Made by a program: the position numbers and the translations under genes. Positions 1 to 5,156 of a stretch of 5,156 nucleotides of DNA are shown here, one piece after another. The notes beneath the pieces were generated by a model. That model was not told where the DNA came from, did not search any database, and worked only from the letters and a program-made list of their open reading frames with translations. Source of the stretch: DASUFE01 sp036274675 (GTDB taxonomy: Bacteria; Pseudomonadota; Gammaproteobacteria; HTCC5015); NCBI GenBank assembly GCA_036274675.1, contig DASUFE010000045.1, positions 1-5,156 on the forward strand. Reading direction: 5' to 3'. Numbering within the stretch: the first letter of the stretch is position 1; each line of letters begins with the position of its first letter.

Positions 1-1722
1 GTTGATCTGGAAAAACCCGGTCAGGGCGGTATCCTGGTCGAGGCCGGCACCCTGCTGGATGAAAAGCAGGTCGACCTGCTGGAAGCAAACAGCGTTGACC
101 AGGTGAAAGTGCGTTCCGCCATCACTTGCGAGACCCGCTACGGCGTCTGTGCCAAGTGCTATGGCCGTGATCTTGGCCGCGGGCACCTGGTGAATATCGG
201 CGAGGCGGTCGGCGTCATCGCAGCGCAGTCCATCGGCGAGCCCGGCACGCAGCTGACTATGCGCACCTTCCATATCGGCGGCGCGGCTTCGCGTTCCGCC
301 GCGGCGAACAGCGTCGAGGTCAAGTCCAAGGGCACGATCCGCCTGCACAACGTGAAGACGGTCCAACATGCCAGCGGCAACCTGGTCGCCGTGTCGCGTT
401 CAGGCGAAATCGGCGTGCTCGACGAGCAGGGCCGCGAGCGCGAGCGTTATAAAATTCCCTACGGCGCGGTTCTGTCCGTCAGCAGCGGTCAGGCCGTTGA
501 ACCCGGCCAGCAGGTTGCCACCTGGGATCCGCATACCCATCCGGTTATCACCGAAGTGGCGGGCCGCGTCCAGTTCTTCGATTTCGTCGAAGGCGTGTCG
601 ATCACCCACCAGGTGGACGAGGTCACCGGCCTGTCGTCGATCGTTGTTACCGACCACAAACAGCGTGGTTCCGGCGGCAAGGATTTGCGCCCGATGGTGA
701 AACTCATCGACAACAAGGGTAAGGACCTTTGCATCGCCGGCACCGATACGCCGGCGCATTATGCGCTGCCGGCAGGCGCCATTATTAATCTCGAAGACGG
801 TGCGGAAGTGGGCATCGGCGACGTGCTGGCGCGTATCCCGCAGGAATCCTCGAAGACTCGCGATATTACCGGGGGTCTGCCGCGCGTAGCCGACCTGTTC
901 GAAGCGCGCGAGCCTAAAGAAGCGGCGATCCTGGCGGAGCGGACCGGCATGGTCTCCTTCGGCAAGGAGACCAAGGGCAAGATCCGCCTGATCATCACCT
1001 CCGAGGACGGCACTGTGCACGAGGAACTGATTCCCAAGTGGCGTCATGTCAACGTGTTCGAAGGTGAGCAGGTTGCGCAGGGCGAGGTCATTTCGGACGG
1101 CGAGCTGAACCCGCATGATATTTTGCGCCTGCAGGATATGACGCGCCTCTCCGAATACCTGGTTCGGGAAATTCAGGATGTCTACCGCCTGCAAGGCGTG
1201 AAGATCAACGACAAGCATATCGAGGTGATTACCCGCCAGATGCTGCGCAAGATCGAGATCGAGGATGCCGGCGAAAGCCGCTTCCTGCGCGGGGAGCAGG
1301 TGGACCGCTCACGCGTGCTCGACGAGAACGATCGCCTGAAGAAGCAGCCCGGTAAGGAACCCGTGAAATATCGTAACATCCTGCTGGGTATCACCAAGGC
1401 TTCGCTGGTCACCGAATCCTTTATTTCAGCCGCTTCCTTCCAGGAAACCACCCGTGTTTTGACCGAGGCTTCGGTCCGCGGCATGCGCGATGACCTGCGT
1501 GGCTTGAAGGAAAACGTGATTGTCGGGCGCTTGATCCCGGCCGGTACCGGCTTGGCGTACCATGAGGAACGCAAGCGCCAGCGTAAGGGCCGCTCCGCGG
1601 AAGAGGAGTTCGCCGAAGGTATGGCGGCGGTTGAATCCTCCAATGCCGCGGCGAGTGGGGAAGCGGGGGCTGCTTCCGGAGCGGATAGCGCCGACGCTGG
1701 AGAGGAGTCTGCAAAGGCTTAA
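1..1722 (+). CDS. rpoC: DNA-directed RNA polymerase subunit beta' (C-terminal part, 5' truncated by window)
   Basis: The largest RNA polymerase subunit, which forms much of the active-site cleft and clamp. The frame is open from base 1, giving 573 residues before TAA at 1720-1722. The GTG at 103 is internal, not a start. Local residues 43, 50 and 53 are three of the four cysteines of the second zinc site (CETRYGVCAKC). By my recollection of E. coli numbering these are C888, C895 and C898, so about 845 residues lie upstream. The trigger-loop motif GTQLTMRTFHIGG follows, with M87, R88 and H91 matching E. coli M932, R933 and H936. Residues of roughly 98-285 form the proteobacterial trigger-loop insertion (SI3), after which the second trigger helix resumes with DITGGLPRVADLFEAR. 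The conserved C-terminal block (SFISAASFQETTRVLTEA, then GRLIPAGTG) is present. The last 40 residues are a low-complexity Ala/Ser/Glu/Gly tail, unlike the E. coli terminus. No frameshift is seen. Function is certain; the start lies outside the window. Confidence 0.99.
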   Translation, partial: VDLEKPGQGGILVEAGTLLDEKQVDLLEANSVDQVKVRSAITCETRYGVCAKCYGRDLGRGHLVNIGEAVGVIAAQSIGEPGTQLTMRTFHIGGAASRSAAANSVEVKSKGTIRLHNVKTVQHASGNLVAVSRSGEIGVLDEQGRERERYKIPYGAVLSVSSGQAVEPGQQVATWDPHTHPVITEVAGRVQFFDFVEGVSITHQVDEVTGLSSIVVTDHKQRGSGGKDLRPMVKLIDNKGKDLCIAGTDTPAHYALPAGAIINLEDGAEVGIGDVLARIPQESSKTRDITGGLPRVADLFEAREPKEAAILAERTGMVSFGKETKGKIRLIITSEDGTVHEELIPKWRHVNVFEGEQVAQGEVISDGELNPHDILRLQDMTRLSEYLVREIQDVYRLQGVKINDKHIEVITRQMLRKIEIEDAGESRFLRGEQVDRSRVLDENDRLKKQPGKEPVKYRNILLGITKASLVTESFISAASFQETTRVLTEASVRGMRDDLRGLKENVIVGRLIPAGTGLAYHEERKRQRKGRSAEEEFAEGMAAVESSNAAASGEAGAASGADSADAGEESAKA

Positions 1723-1729
1723 GTGATTG

Positions 1730-1769
1730 ATCCGCCCGGGCCGATTTATAGCAATTGGTCCGGGCGGAT
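1730..1769 (+). terminator. Long hairpin just after rpoC; possible terminator lacking a U-tract
   Basis: Starting 7 bases after the rpoC stop, arms 1730-1746 and 1753-1769 pair over 17 continuous positions (15 Watson-Crick and two G-U pairs, at 1740/1759 and 1743/1756), with a 6-base loop TATAGC at 1747-1752. The outer stem is very GC-rich (ATCCGCCCGGGCC on the left arm). The sequence after the stem (ACTTGGCTGC) is not U-rich, so this is not a canonical intrinsic terminator. It could be a 3'-end stabiliser of the rpoBC message, a pause site, or a weak or factor-assisted terminator. The hairpin is read directly from the sequence; its role is inferred. Confidence 0.5.
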
Positions 1770-1783
1770 ACTTGGCTGCTGGC

Positions 1784-1812
1784 TTGACAGGGGGTGGGTC
1801 CCTCACTAGAAT
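1784..1812 (+). promoter_or_regulatory. Sigma70 promoter for the str operon leader
   Basis: The -35 box TTGACA (1784-1789) is a perfect consensus match. A 17-bp spacer (1790-1806) leads to the -10 box TAGAAT (1807-1812), which matches TATAAT at five of six positions. This is close to the optimal housekeeping promoter and it points at rpsL. The predicted start is near 1819-1820. The discriminator between -10 and +1 (TGCGCC) is GC-rich, as in promoters inhibited by ppGpp/DksA, so stringent control is plausible but inferred. The -35 box lies 14 bases after the post-rpoC hairpin. No clear AT-rich UP element is visible upstream. Confidence 0.85.
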
Positions 1813-1818
1813 TGCGCC

Positions 1819-1984
1819 ACCCTGAAACAGGGCGGCCCCAAGCAAGCCGTTAAATCGCGAATTCGAACATAACGACAGGTCGGACTCCGACCTGTCGTTT
1901 GTTTTCTAGGGTTACCGCTAATCAAAGGGTTTCCCGGAGAAAATGTAATCTAACGAGATTTTATAAACCAGGTAGCGATTCAGG
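1819..1984 (+). promoter_or_regulatory. rpsL 5' leader with 5'-terminal hairpin and embedded terminator
   Basis: This is the predicted untranslated leader of about 166 nt between the promoter and the rpsL start. At its 5' end CCCTG (1820-1824) and CAGGG (1828-1832) form a 5-bp hairpin with an AAA loop. If transcription began slightly earlier, 1816-1818 could add three pairs with 1834-1836. A largely single-stranded stretch follows (about 1837-1870), then the strong intrinsic terminator at 1871-1905. The last 77 bases hold a small AATCT/AGATT hairpin (1947-1951 with 1956-1960) and an isolated TATAAA (1962-1967) that has no acceptable -35 box 16-18 bases upstream. I see no conventional leader peptide with an ATG start before the terminator. 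Confidence 0.6.
1871..1905 (+). terminator. Intrinsic terminator or attenuator between the promoter and rpsL
   Basis: Bases 1871-1884 and 1886-1899 are perfect reverse complements around C1885, so the RNA folds into a stem of 12-13 bp (AACGACAGGTCGG on the left arm) with a 3-5 base loop. The stem runs straight into a U-rich tail, TTTGTTTTC (1898-1906). With T1870 bulged out, AACA (1866-1869) can also pair with TGTT (1900-1903). This is a canonical Rho-independent terminator. It may end rpoBC read-through, but it also lies about 50 nt inside the transcript from the promoter at 1784-1812. It must therefore limit rpsL operon transcription unless it is bypassed. Confidence 0.9.
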
Positions 1985-2359
1985 ATGACTACAGTTAATC
2001 AATTGGTGCGTAAGCCCCGGCGATCCAAGCGGACGAAAACCACCGTGCCCGCCCTCGAAGGCTCACCGCAAAAACGCGGGGTTTGTACCCGCGTTTATAC
2101 CACGACTCCCAAGAAGCCGAATTCCGCTCTGCGTAAGGTCGCGCGCGTGCGCCTGACCAACGGCTTTGAAGTCACCTCTTATATAGGCGGCGAAGGCCAC
2201 AACCTGCAGGAACACTCCGTGGTGCTGATCCGCGGCGGTCGAGTCAAGGATCTGCCCGGCGTGCGCTACCACACGGTGCGCGGCAGCCTGGATACTCAGG
2301 GTGTGGCGGACCGCAAGCAGGGCCGTTCCAAGTACGGCACCAAACGTCCCAAGACCTGA
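1985..2359 (+). CDS. rpsL: 30S ribosomal protein S12
   Basis: S12 sits at the decoding centre of the small subunit and governs tRNA selection accuracy. The product is 124 residues, the usual bacterial length, and is recognisable throughout: VNQLVRKPR at the N-terminus, CTRVYTTTPKKPNSALRKV, GFEVTSYIGGEGHNLQEHS and GGRVKDLPGVRYHTVRG. K43, K44 and K88 (counting Met) are wild type at the classical streptomycin-resistance positions, so the allele is predicted to be sensitive at this gene. D89 is the residue beta-methylthiolated by RimO where that enzyme exists. Only one cysteine remains (C34); positions 27 and 53, cysteine in E. coli, are Ser and Ala. The ATG start is fixed by family length. The Shine-Dalgarno is weak: AGGT at 1970-1973 lies 11 bases upstream, while the AGG at 1982-1984 abuts the ATG and is too close. 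First gene of the translational block. Confidence 0.99.
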   Translation: MTTVNQLVRKPRRSKRTKTTVPALEGSPQKRGVCTRVYTTTPKKPNSALRKVARVRLTNGFEVTSYIGGEGHNLQEHSVVLIRGGRVKDLPGVRYHTVRGSLDTQGVADRKQGRSKYGTKRPKT

Positions 2360-2387
2360 TTAATGCTACATAACCCAGAGTTTACCC

Positions 2388-2858
2388 ATGCCCAGAAGAA
2401 GAGAAGTCCCCCGACGCGAGATATTGCCGGATCCCAAGTTCGGTAATCAGAAGCTGGCCAAGTTCGTCAATATCATGATGCTCTCCGGCAAGAAGTCGAC
2501 GGCTGAAAGCATCATTTACCAGGCTCTCGACAGCATACAGAAGAAGAAGGGCGGTGATGGCATCGCCGTACTGGATAAAGCCCTGGAAAACGTCAGCCCC
2601 TCCGTGGAAGTGAAGTCACGCCGCGTGGGCGGCGCCACCTACCAGGTGCCGGTGGAAGTGCGTTCCGTGCGCCGTACCACCCTGGCCATGCGCTGGATCA
2701 TTGATGCCGCGCGCGGCCGCAATGAGAAATCCATGGTGTACAAGCTCGCGGGCGAACTGATGGACGCCTCCGAAAACCGCGGCGCCGCCGTGAAGAAGCG
2801 CGAAGACACGCATCGAATGGCCGAAGCCAACAAGGCTTTCGCCCATTATCGCTGGTAA
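2388..2858 (+). CDS. rpsG: 30S ribosomal protein S7
   Basis: S7 is a primary binder of the 3' major domain of 16S rRNA that nucleates 30S head assembly and lines the E site. It has 156 residues, the standard length, and lacks the C-terminal extension of E. coli K-12. It shows the basic N-terminus PRRREVPRREILPDPKFGN, the family signature around LAKFVNIMMLSGKKSTAE (residues 23-40), the beta-hairpin region VKSRRVGGATYQVPVEVR (75-92), and the usual AFAHYRW end. The start lies 28 bases after the rpsL stop, with only a weak purine stretch (CAGAG, 2376-2380) upstream, which suggests translational coupling to rpsL. In E. coli, S7 represses its own synthesis by binding the rpsL-rpsG intercistronic RNA. 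That spacer is much longer there (about 96 nt from memory), so the same site is unlikely to be conserved here. Confidence 0.99.
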   Translation: MPRRREVPRREILPDPKFGNQKLAKFVNIMMLSGKKSTAESIIYQALDSIQKKKGGDGIAVLDKALENVSPSVEVKSRRVGGATYQVPVEVRSVRRTTLAMRWIIDAARGRNEKSMVYKLAGELMDASENRGAAVKKREDTHRMAEANKAFAHYRW

Positions 2859-2867
2859 CAGATTTTA

Positions 2868-2872
2868 GAAGG
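2868..2872 (+). promoter_or_regulatory. Ribosome binding site that fixes the fusA GTG start
   Basis: GAAGG is a fair Shine-Dalgarno match, 10 bases before the GTG at 2883. There is no in-frame ATG nearby until codon 16 (inside GIMAHIDAGKT), which would cut into the conserved N-terminus just before the P-loop. The GTG is therefore the start. Confidence 0.75.
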
Positions 2873-2882
2873 TATATAGCCC

Positions 2883-4982
2883 GTGCCCCGTAAGACTCCA
2901 ATCGAACAGTATCGCAATATCGGCATCATGGCCCACATTGATGCCGGGAAGACCACGACCACGGAACGTGTGTTGTTCTACACCGGTGTCTCCCACAAGA
3001 TCGGCGAAGTGCATGACGGCACCGCCGTCATGGACTGGATGGAGCAGGAGCAGGAGCGTGGCATCACCATTACCTCCGCGGCAACTACCTGTTTCTGGCA
3101 GGGCATGGACAAACAGTTCCCGCAGCATCGCATCAATATTATCGATACTCCCGGCCACGTGGACTTCACCATCGAGGTTGAGCGCTCGCTGCGCGTGCTC
3201 GACGGCGCGGTCGCGCTGTTCTGCGCGGTCGGCGGCGTGGAGCCGCAGTCCGAAACTGTATGGCGCCAAGCCAATAAATACGGCGTGCCGCGGCTGGCCT
3301 TCGTCAACAAGATGGACCGCGCCGGCGCGGACTTTCTGCGCGTCGTCAAACAGATCAAAGATCGTCTCGGCGCCAATCCGGTGCCGATCCAGTTGCCGAT
3401 CGGCGCCGAGGAAAAGTTCGTCGGCGTGGTCGACCTGATCCGCATGAAGGCGATCTTCTGGAACGACGAAACCCAGGGCATGAGCTACGACGCCAAAGAT
3501 ATCCCGGCCGATATGGCCGCGGATTGCAAGAAATGGCGCGAGAACATGGTCGAGGCAGCTGCGGAAGCGTCTGAAGAGTTGATGAACAAATATCTGGAGG
3601 AGGGCGACCTCTCCGAGCAGGATATCCGCAAGGGCCTGCGCCAGCGCGCGCTTTCCCTCGAAATCATCATTACCCTCTGCGGTTCCGCTTTCAAAAATAA
3701 GGGTGTGCAGGCGGTGCTCGACGCCGTGGTGTATTACCTGCCGGCCCCCCCGGACAAGCCGGCCATCAAGGGCACTCTGGATGACAAGGACAATACCGAA
3801 GCCGAACGCCATGCGTCGGACGATGAGCCGTTCTCGGCGCTGGCTTTCAAGATCGCGACCGACCCTTATGTCGGCACGTTGACCTTCTTCCGGGTTTATT
3901 CCGGTGTGCTGAATTCCGGTGACACGGTCTTTAATCCGATCAAGGACCGGAAGGAACGTGTCGGCCGCGTGCTGCAGATGCACGCCAATACCCGTGAGGA
4001 AATCAAGGAAGTCCGTGCCGGCGACATCGCCGCCGCGGTCGGCCTGAAAGATGTAACCACGGGCGACACCCTGTGTGACCTCAAAAATATCATCACCCTG
4101 GAGCGCATGATATTCCCCGAGCCGGTTATTTCCGTTGCCGTGGAACCCAAGACCAAGGCGGACCAGGAGAAAATGGGTATTGCGCTCAGCAAGCTGGCGC
4201 AGGAAGACCCTTCGTTCCGTGTGCATACCGATGAAGAATCGGGCCAGACCATTATCTCCGGTATGGGCGAGCTGCACCTTGAAATCATCGTCGATCGCAT
4301 GAAGCGCGAGTTCGGCGTCGAGGCCAATGTCGGCAAGCCGCAGGTGGCCTACCGCGAAACCATCCGCAAGAGCGTGGAACAGGAAGGCAAGTTCGTGCGC
4401 CAGAGCGGCGGTCGCGGCCAGTTCGGTCATGTGGTTATCCGCATGGAGCCGAAACAGCCGGGTGAGGGTTATGAATTCGAGAACGGCATTGTCGGCGGCG
4501 TGGTGCCGAGAGAGTACATACCGGCCGTTGACAAGGGTATTCAGGAACAGATGGACAGCGGCGTGCTCGCCGGTTTCCCGGTAGTCGATTTCAAGATCAC
4601 CCTGATCGACGGTTCCTACCACGAAGTCGATTCCAGCGAAATGGCCTTCAAGATCGCCGGCTCCATGGCTTTCAAGGAAGCCATGCGCAATGCCAGCCCC
4701 GTGTTGCTGGAGCCGATTATGAAGGTTGAGGTGGTGACGCCCGAGGATTACATGGGCGACGTCATGGGCGACCTGAACCGCCGGCGCGGCCTGGTGCAGG
4801 GGATGGAAGACGCCCCCGCAGGCAAGATCGTGCGCGCGGAAGTGCCGCTCGCCGAAATGTTCGGCTATGCCACTGACCTGCGCTCGGCAACGCAGGGCCG
4901 CGCGACCTACTCGATGGAGTTTTCCAAGTATCTGGAAGCGCCCTCCAGCGTGGCGCAGGCCGTAATCAAGAAGGCATCCTGA
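2883..4982 (+). CDS. fusA: Translation elongation factor G
   Basis: EF-G is the GTPase that drives translocation of tRNA and mRNA and, with ribosome recycling factor, splits post-termination ribosomes. It has 699 residues, close to the 704 of E. coli. The GTP-binding domain shows G1 AHIDAGKTT (residues 17-25), G2 RGITI (59-63), G3 DTPGH (88-92, with catalytic H92), G4 NKMD (142-145) and G5 GSA (267-269). The G' insertion lies between G4 and G5. Later domains carry GELHLE (462-467), the domain IV block SGGRGQFGHV (508-517), GGVVPREY, and the tip loop GSYHEVDSSE with H580 in the position of the E. coli decoding-site histidine. The C-terminus has the domain V stretch TPEDYMGDVMGDLNRRRG. Translation starts at GTG, 24 bases after the rpsG stop. 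The protein is intact, and its placement before tuf marks it as the housekeeping EF-G rather than a fusB-type paralogue. Confidence 0.99.
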   Translation: MPRKTPIEQYRNIGIMAHIDAGKTTTTERVLFYTGVSHKIGEVHDGTAVMDWMEQEQERGITITSAATTCFWQGMDKQFPQHRINIIDTPGHVDFTIEVERSLRVLDGAVALFCAVGGVEPQSETVWRQANKYGVPRLAFVNKMDRAGADFLRVVKQIKDRLGANPVPIQLPIGAEEKFVGVVDLIRMKAIFWNDETQGMSYDAKDIPADMAADCKKWRENMVEAAAEASEELMNKYLEEGDLSEQDIRKGLRQRALSLEIIITLCGSAFKNKGVQAVLDAVVYYLPAPPDKPAIKGTLDDKDNTEAERHASDDEPFSALAFKIATDPYVGTLTFFRVYSGVLNSGDTVFNPIKDRKERVGRVLQMHANTREEIKEVRAGDIAAAVGLKDVTTGDTLCDLKNIITLERMIFPEPVISVAVEPKTKADQEKMGIALSKLAQEDPSFRVHTDEESGQTIISGMGELHLEIIVDRMKREFGVEANVGKPQVAYRETIRKSVEQEGKFVRQSGGRGQFGHVVIRMEPKQPGEGYEFENGIVGGVVPREYIPAVDKGIQEQMDSGVLAGFPVVDFKITLIDGSYHEVDSSEMAFKIAGSMAFKEAMRNASPVLLEPIMKVEVVTPEDYMGDVMGDLNRRRGLVQGMEDAPAGKIVRAEVPLAEMFGYATDLRSATQGRATYSMEFSKYLEAPSSVAQAVIKKAS

Positions 4983-5005
4983 TTTTTAATTATTAGAGAA
5001 CAGTA

Positions 5006-5010
5006 AAGGG
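5006..5010 (+). promoter_or_regulatory. Ribosome binding site of tuf
   Basis: AAGGG lies 8 bases before the tuf ATG in the 36-base fusA-tuf gap. It is better placed than the sites of rpsL and rpsG, as expected for the most abundantly made protein of the operon. The gap opens with five Ts but has no strong preceding stem. Confidence 0.65.
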
Positions 5011-5018
5011 TAACAGCC

Positions 5019-5156
5019 ATGTCCAAAGAAAAATTTGAACGAACGAAGCCGCACGTGAACGTGGGCACGATCGGCCACGTTGACCATGGTAAGACGACGC
5101 TGACGGCGGCGCTGACGAAGGTGATGGGTGAGAAGTTTGGGGGCGAATTCAAAGCC
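5019..5156 (+). CDS. tuf: Translation elongation factor Tu (N-terminal 46 codons, cut by window end)
   Basis: EF-Tu is the GTPase that carries aminoacyl-tRNA to the ribosomal A site. The frame from ATG 5019 is open to the window end and reads MSKEKFERTKPHVNVGTIGHVDHGKTTLTAAL, the near-invariant proteobacterial EF-Tu N-terminus, with the P-loop GHVDHGKT at residues 19-26. Residues 34-46 (KVMGEKFGGEFKA) enter the more variable stretch before the effector loop. It follows fusA by 36 bases and belongs to the same transcript. All six threonine codons here are ACG, unlike the mixed use in fusA. Many proteobacteria carry two nearly identical tuf copies; whether this genome does cannot be seen. Confidence 0.98.
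   Translation, partial: MSKEKFERTKPHVNVGTIGHVDHGKTTLTAALTKVMGEKFGGEFKA

Noticed and set aside
400..1218. 272-codon minus-strand open frame opposite rpoC
   Set aside because: Same cause: it is codon-aligned with rpoC, where TTA, CTA and TCA are rare. It is a shadow of the real gene.
103..1722. GTG at 103 as a real start giving a 539-residue protein
   Set aside because: The frame is open from base 1 and the upstream residues continue RpoC sequence, so this is an internal codon of the truncated gene.
1426..1845. 139-codon minus-strand open frame spanning the rpoC end and the promoter
   Set aside because: It covers conserved rpoC sequence, the hairpin and the promoter, has no family resemblance and a low-complexity translation.
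1813..1851. Short leader peptide from TTG in the 5' leader
   Set aside because: The TTG lies in the promoter discriminator, upstream of the predicted +1, and has no Shine-Dalgarno.
1962..1967. TATAAA as a -10 box of a second rpsL promoter after the terminator
   Set aside because: Positions 16-18 bases upstream read as GGAGAA/GAAAAT-like sequence with no resemblance to TTGACA, and there is no extended -10 TG. Kept only as an unsupported possibility.
2865..4622. 585-codon minus-strand open frame opposite fusA
   Set aside because: Its codons align exactly with fusA codons, so its stops would need sense TTA, CTA or TCA, which this GC-rich, highly expressed gene avoids. The translation resembles no protein family I recognise, and fusA is unambiguous.
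4961..4990. Terminator between fusA and tuf
   Set aside because: A run of five Ts follows the fusA stop, but only a weak 5-bp AATCA/TGATT pairing with an 11-base loop precedes it. tuf almost certainly shares the transcript.

Overview
This is a textbook bacterial str-operon junction with five co-directional genes on the + strand: the 3' part of rpoC (RNA polymerase beta'), then complete rpsL (S12), rpsG (S7) and fusA (EF-G), and the first 46 codons of tuf (EF-Tu). The proteins look proteobacterial. RpoC carries the large insertion inside the trigger loop that is typical of Proteobacteria. S12, S7, EF-G and EF-Tu closely resemble gamma/betaproteobacterial sequences. The rpoC-rpsL-rpsG-fusA-tuf order fits gammaproteobacteria outside the enterics (Pseudomonas-like order; in E. 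coli rpoBC and str are separate loci) and also betaproteobacteria. The coding DNA is GC-rich with mostly G/C at third codon positions. I favour a non-enteric gammaproteobacterium, but genus cannot be read from this window.

Layout: rpoC 1-1722 (5' end outside the window); a 262-bp regulatory gap 1723-1984; rpsL 1985-2359; a 28-bp gap; rpsG 2388-2858; a 24-bp gap; fusA 2883-4982 (GTG start); a 36-bp gap; tuf from 5019 to the window end. The short gaps from rpsL onward indicate one transcript. I see no internal terminator or convincing internal promoter there. The products work together: beta' makes RNA, S12 and S7 build the decoding centre and head of the 30S subunit, and EF-G and EF-Tu drive the elongation cycle.

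The only stretch with real unexplained structure is the rpoC-rpsL gap. It holds, in order, a 17-bp hairpin without a U-tract, a near-perfect sigma70 promoter (TTGACA, 17 bp, TAGAAT) with a GC-rich discriminator, a small hairpin at the predicted transcript 5' end, and a strong intrinsic terminator with a U-rich tail lying DOWNSTREAM of that promoter but upstream of rpsL. The promoter should therefore make either an attenuated rpsL leader or a short discrete RNA of roughly 85-90 nt. A near-repeat in the transcript offers a possible alternative pairing to the terminator.

I found no mobile element, CRISPR array, tRNA or unknown protein family. All long minus-strand open frames are shadows of the real genes. 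I do not think the window holds a new protein system. The leader architecture is the item most worth checking.
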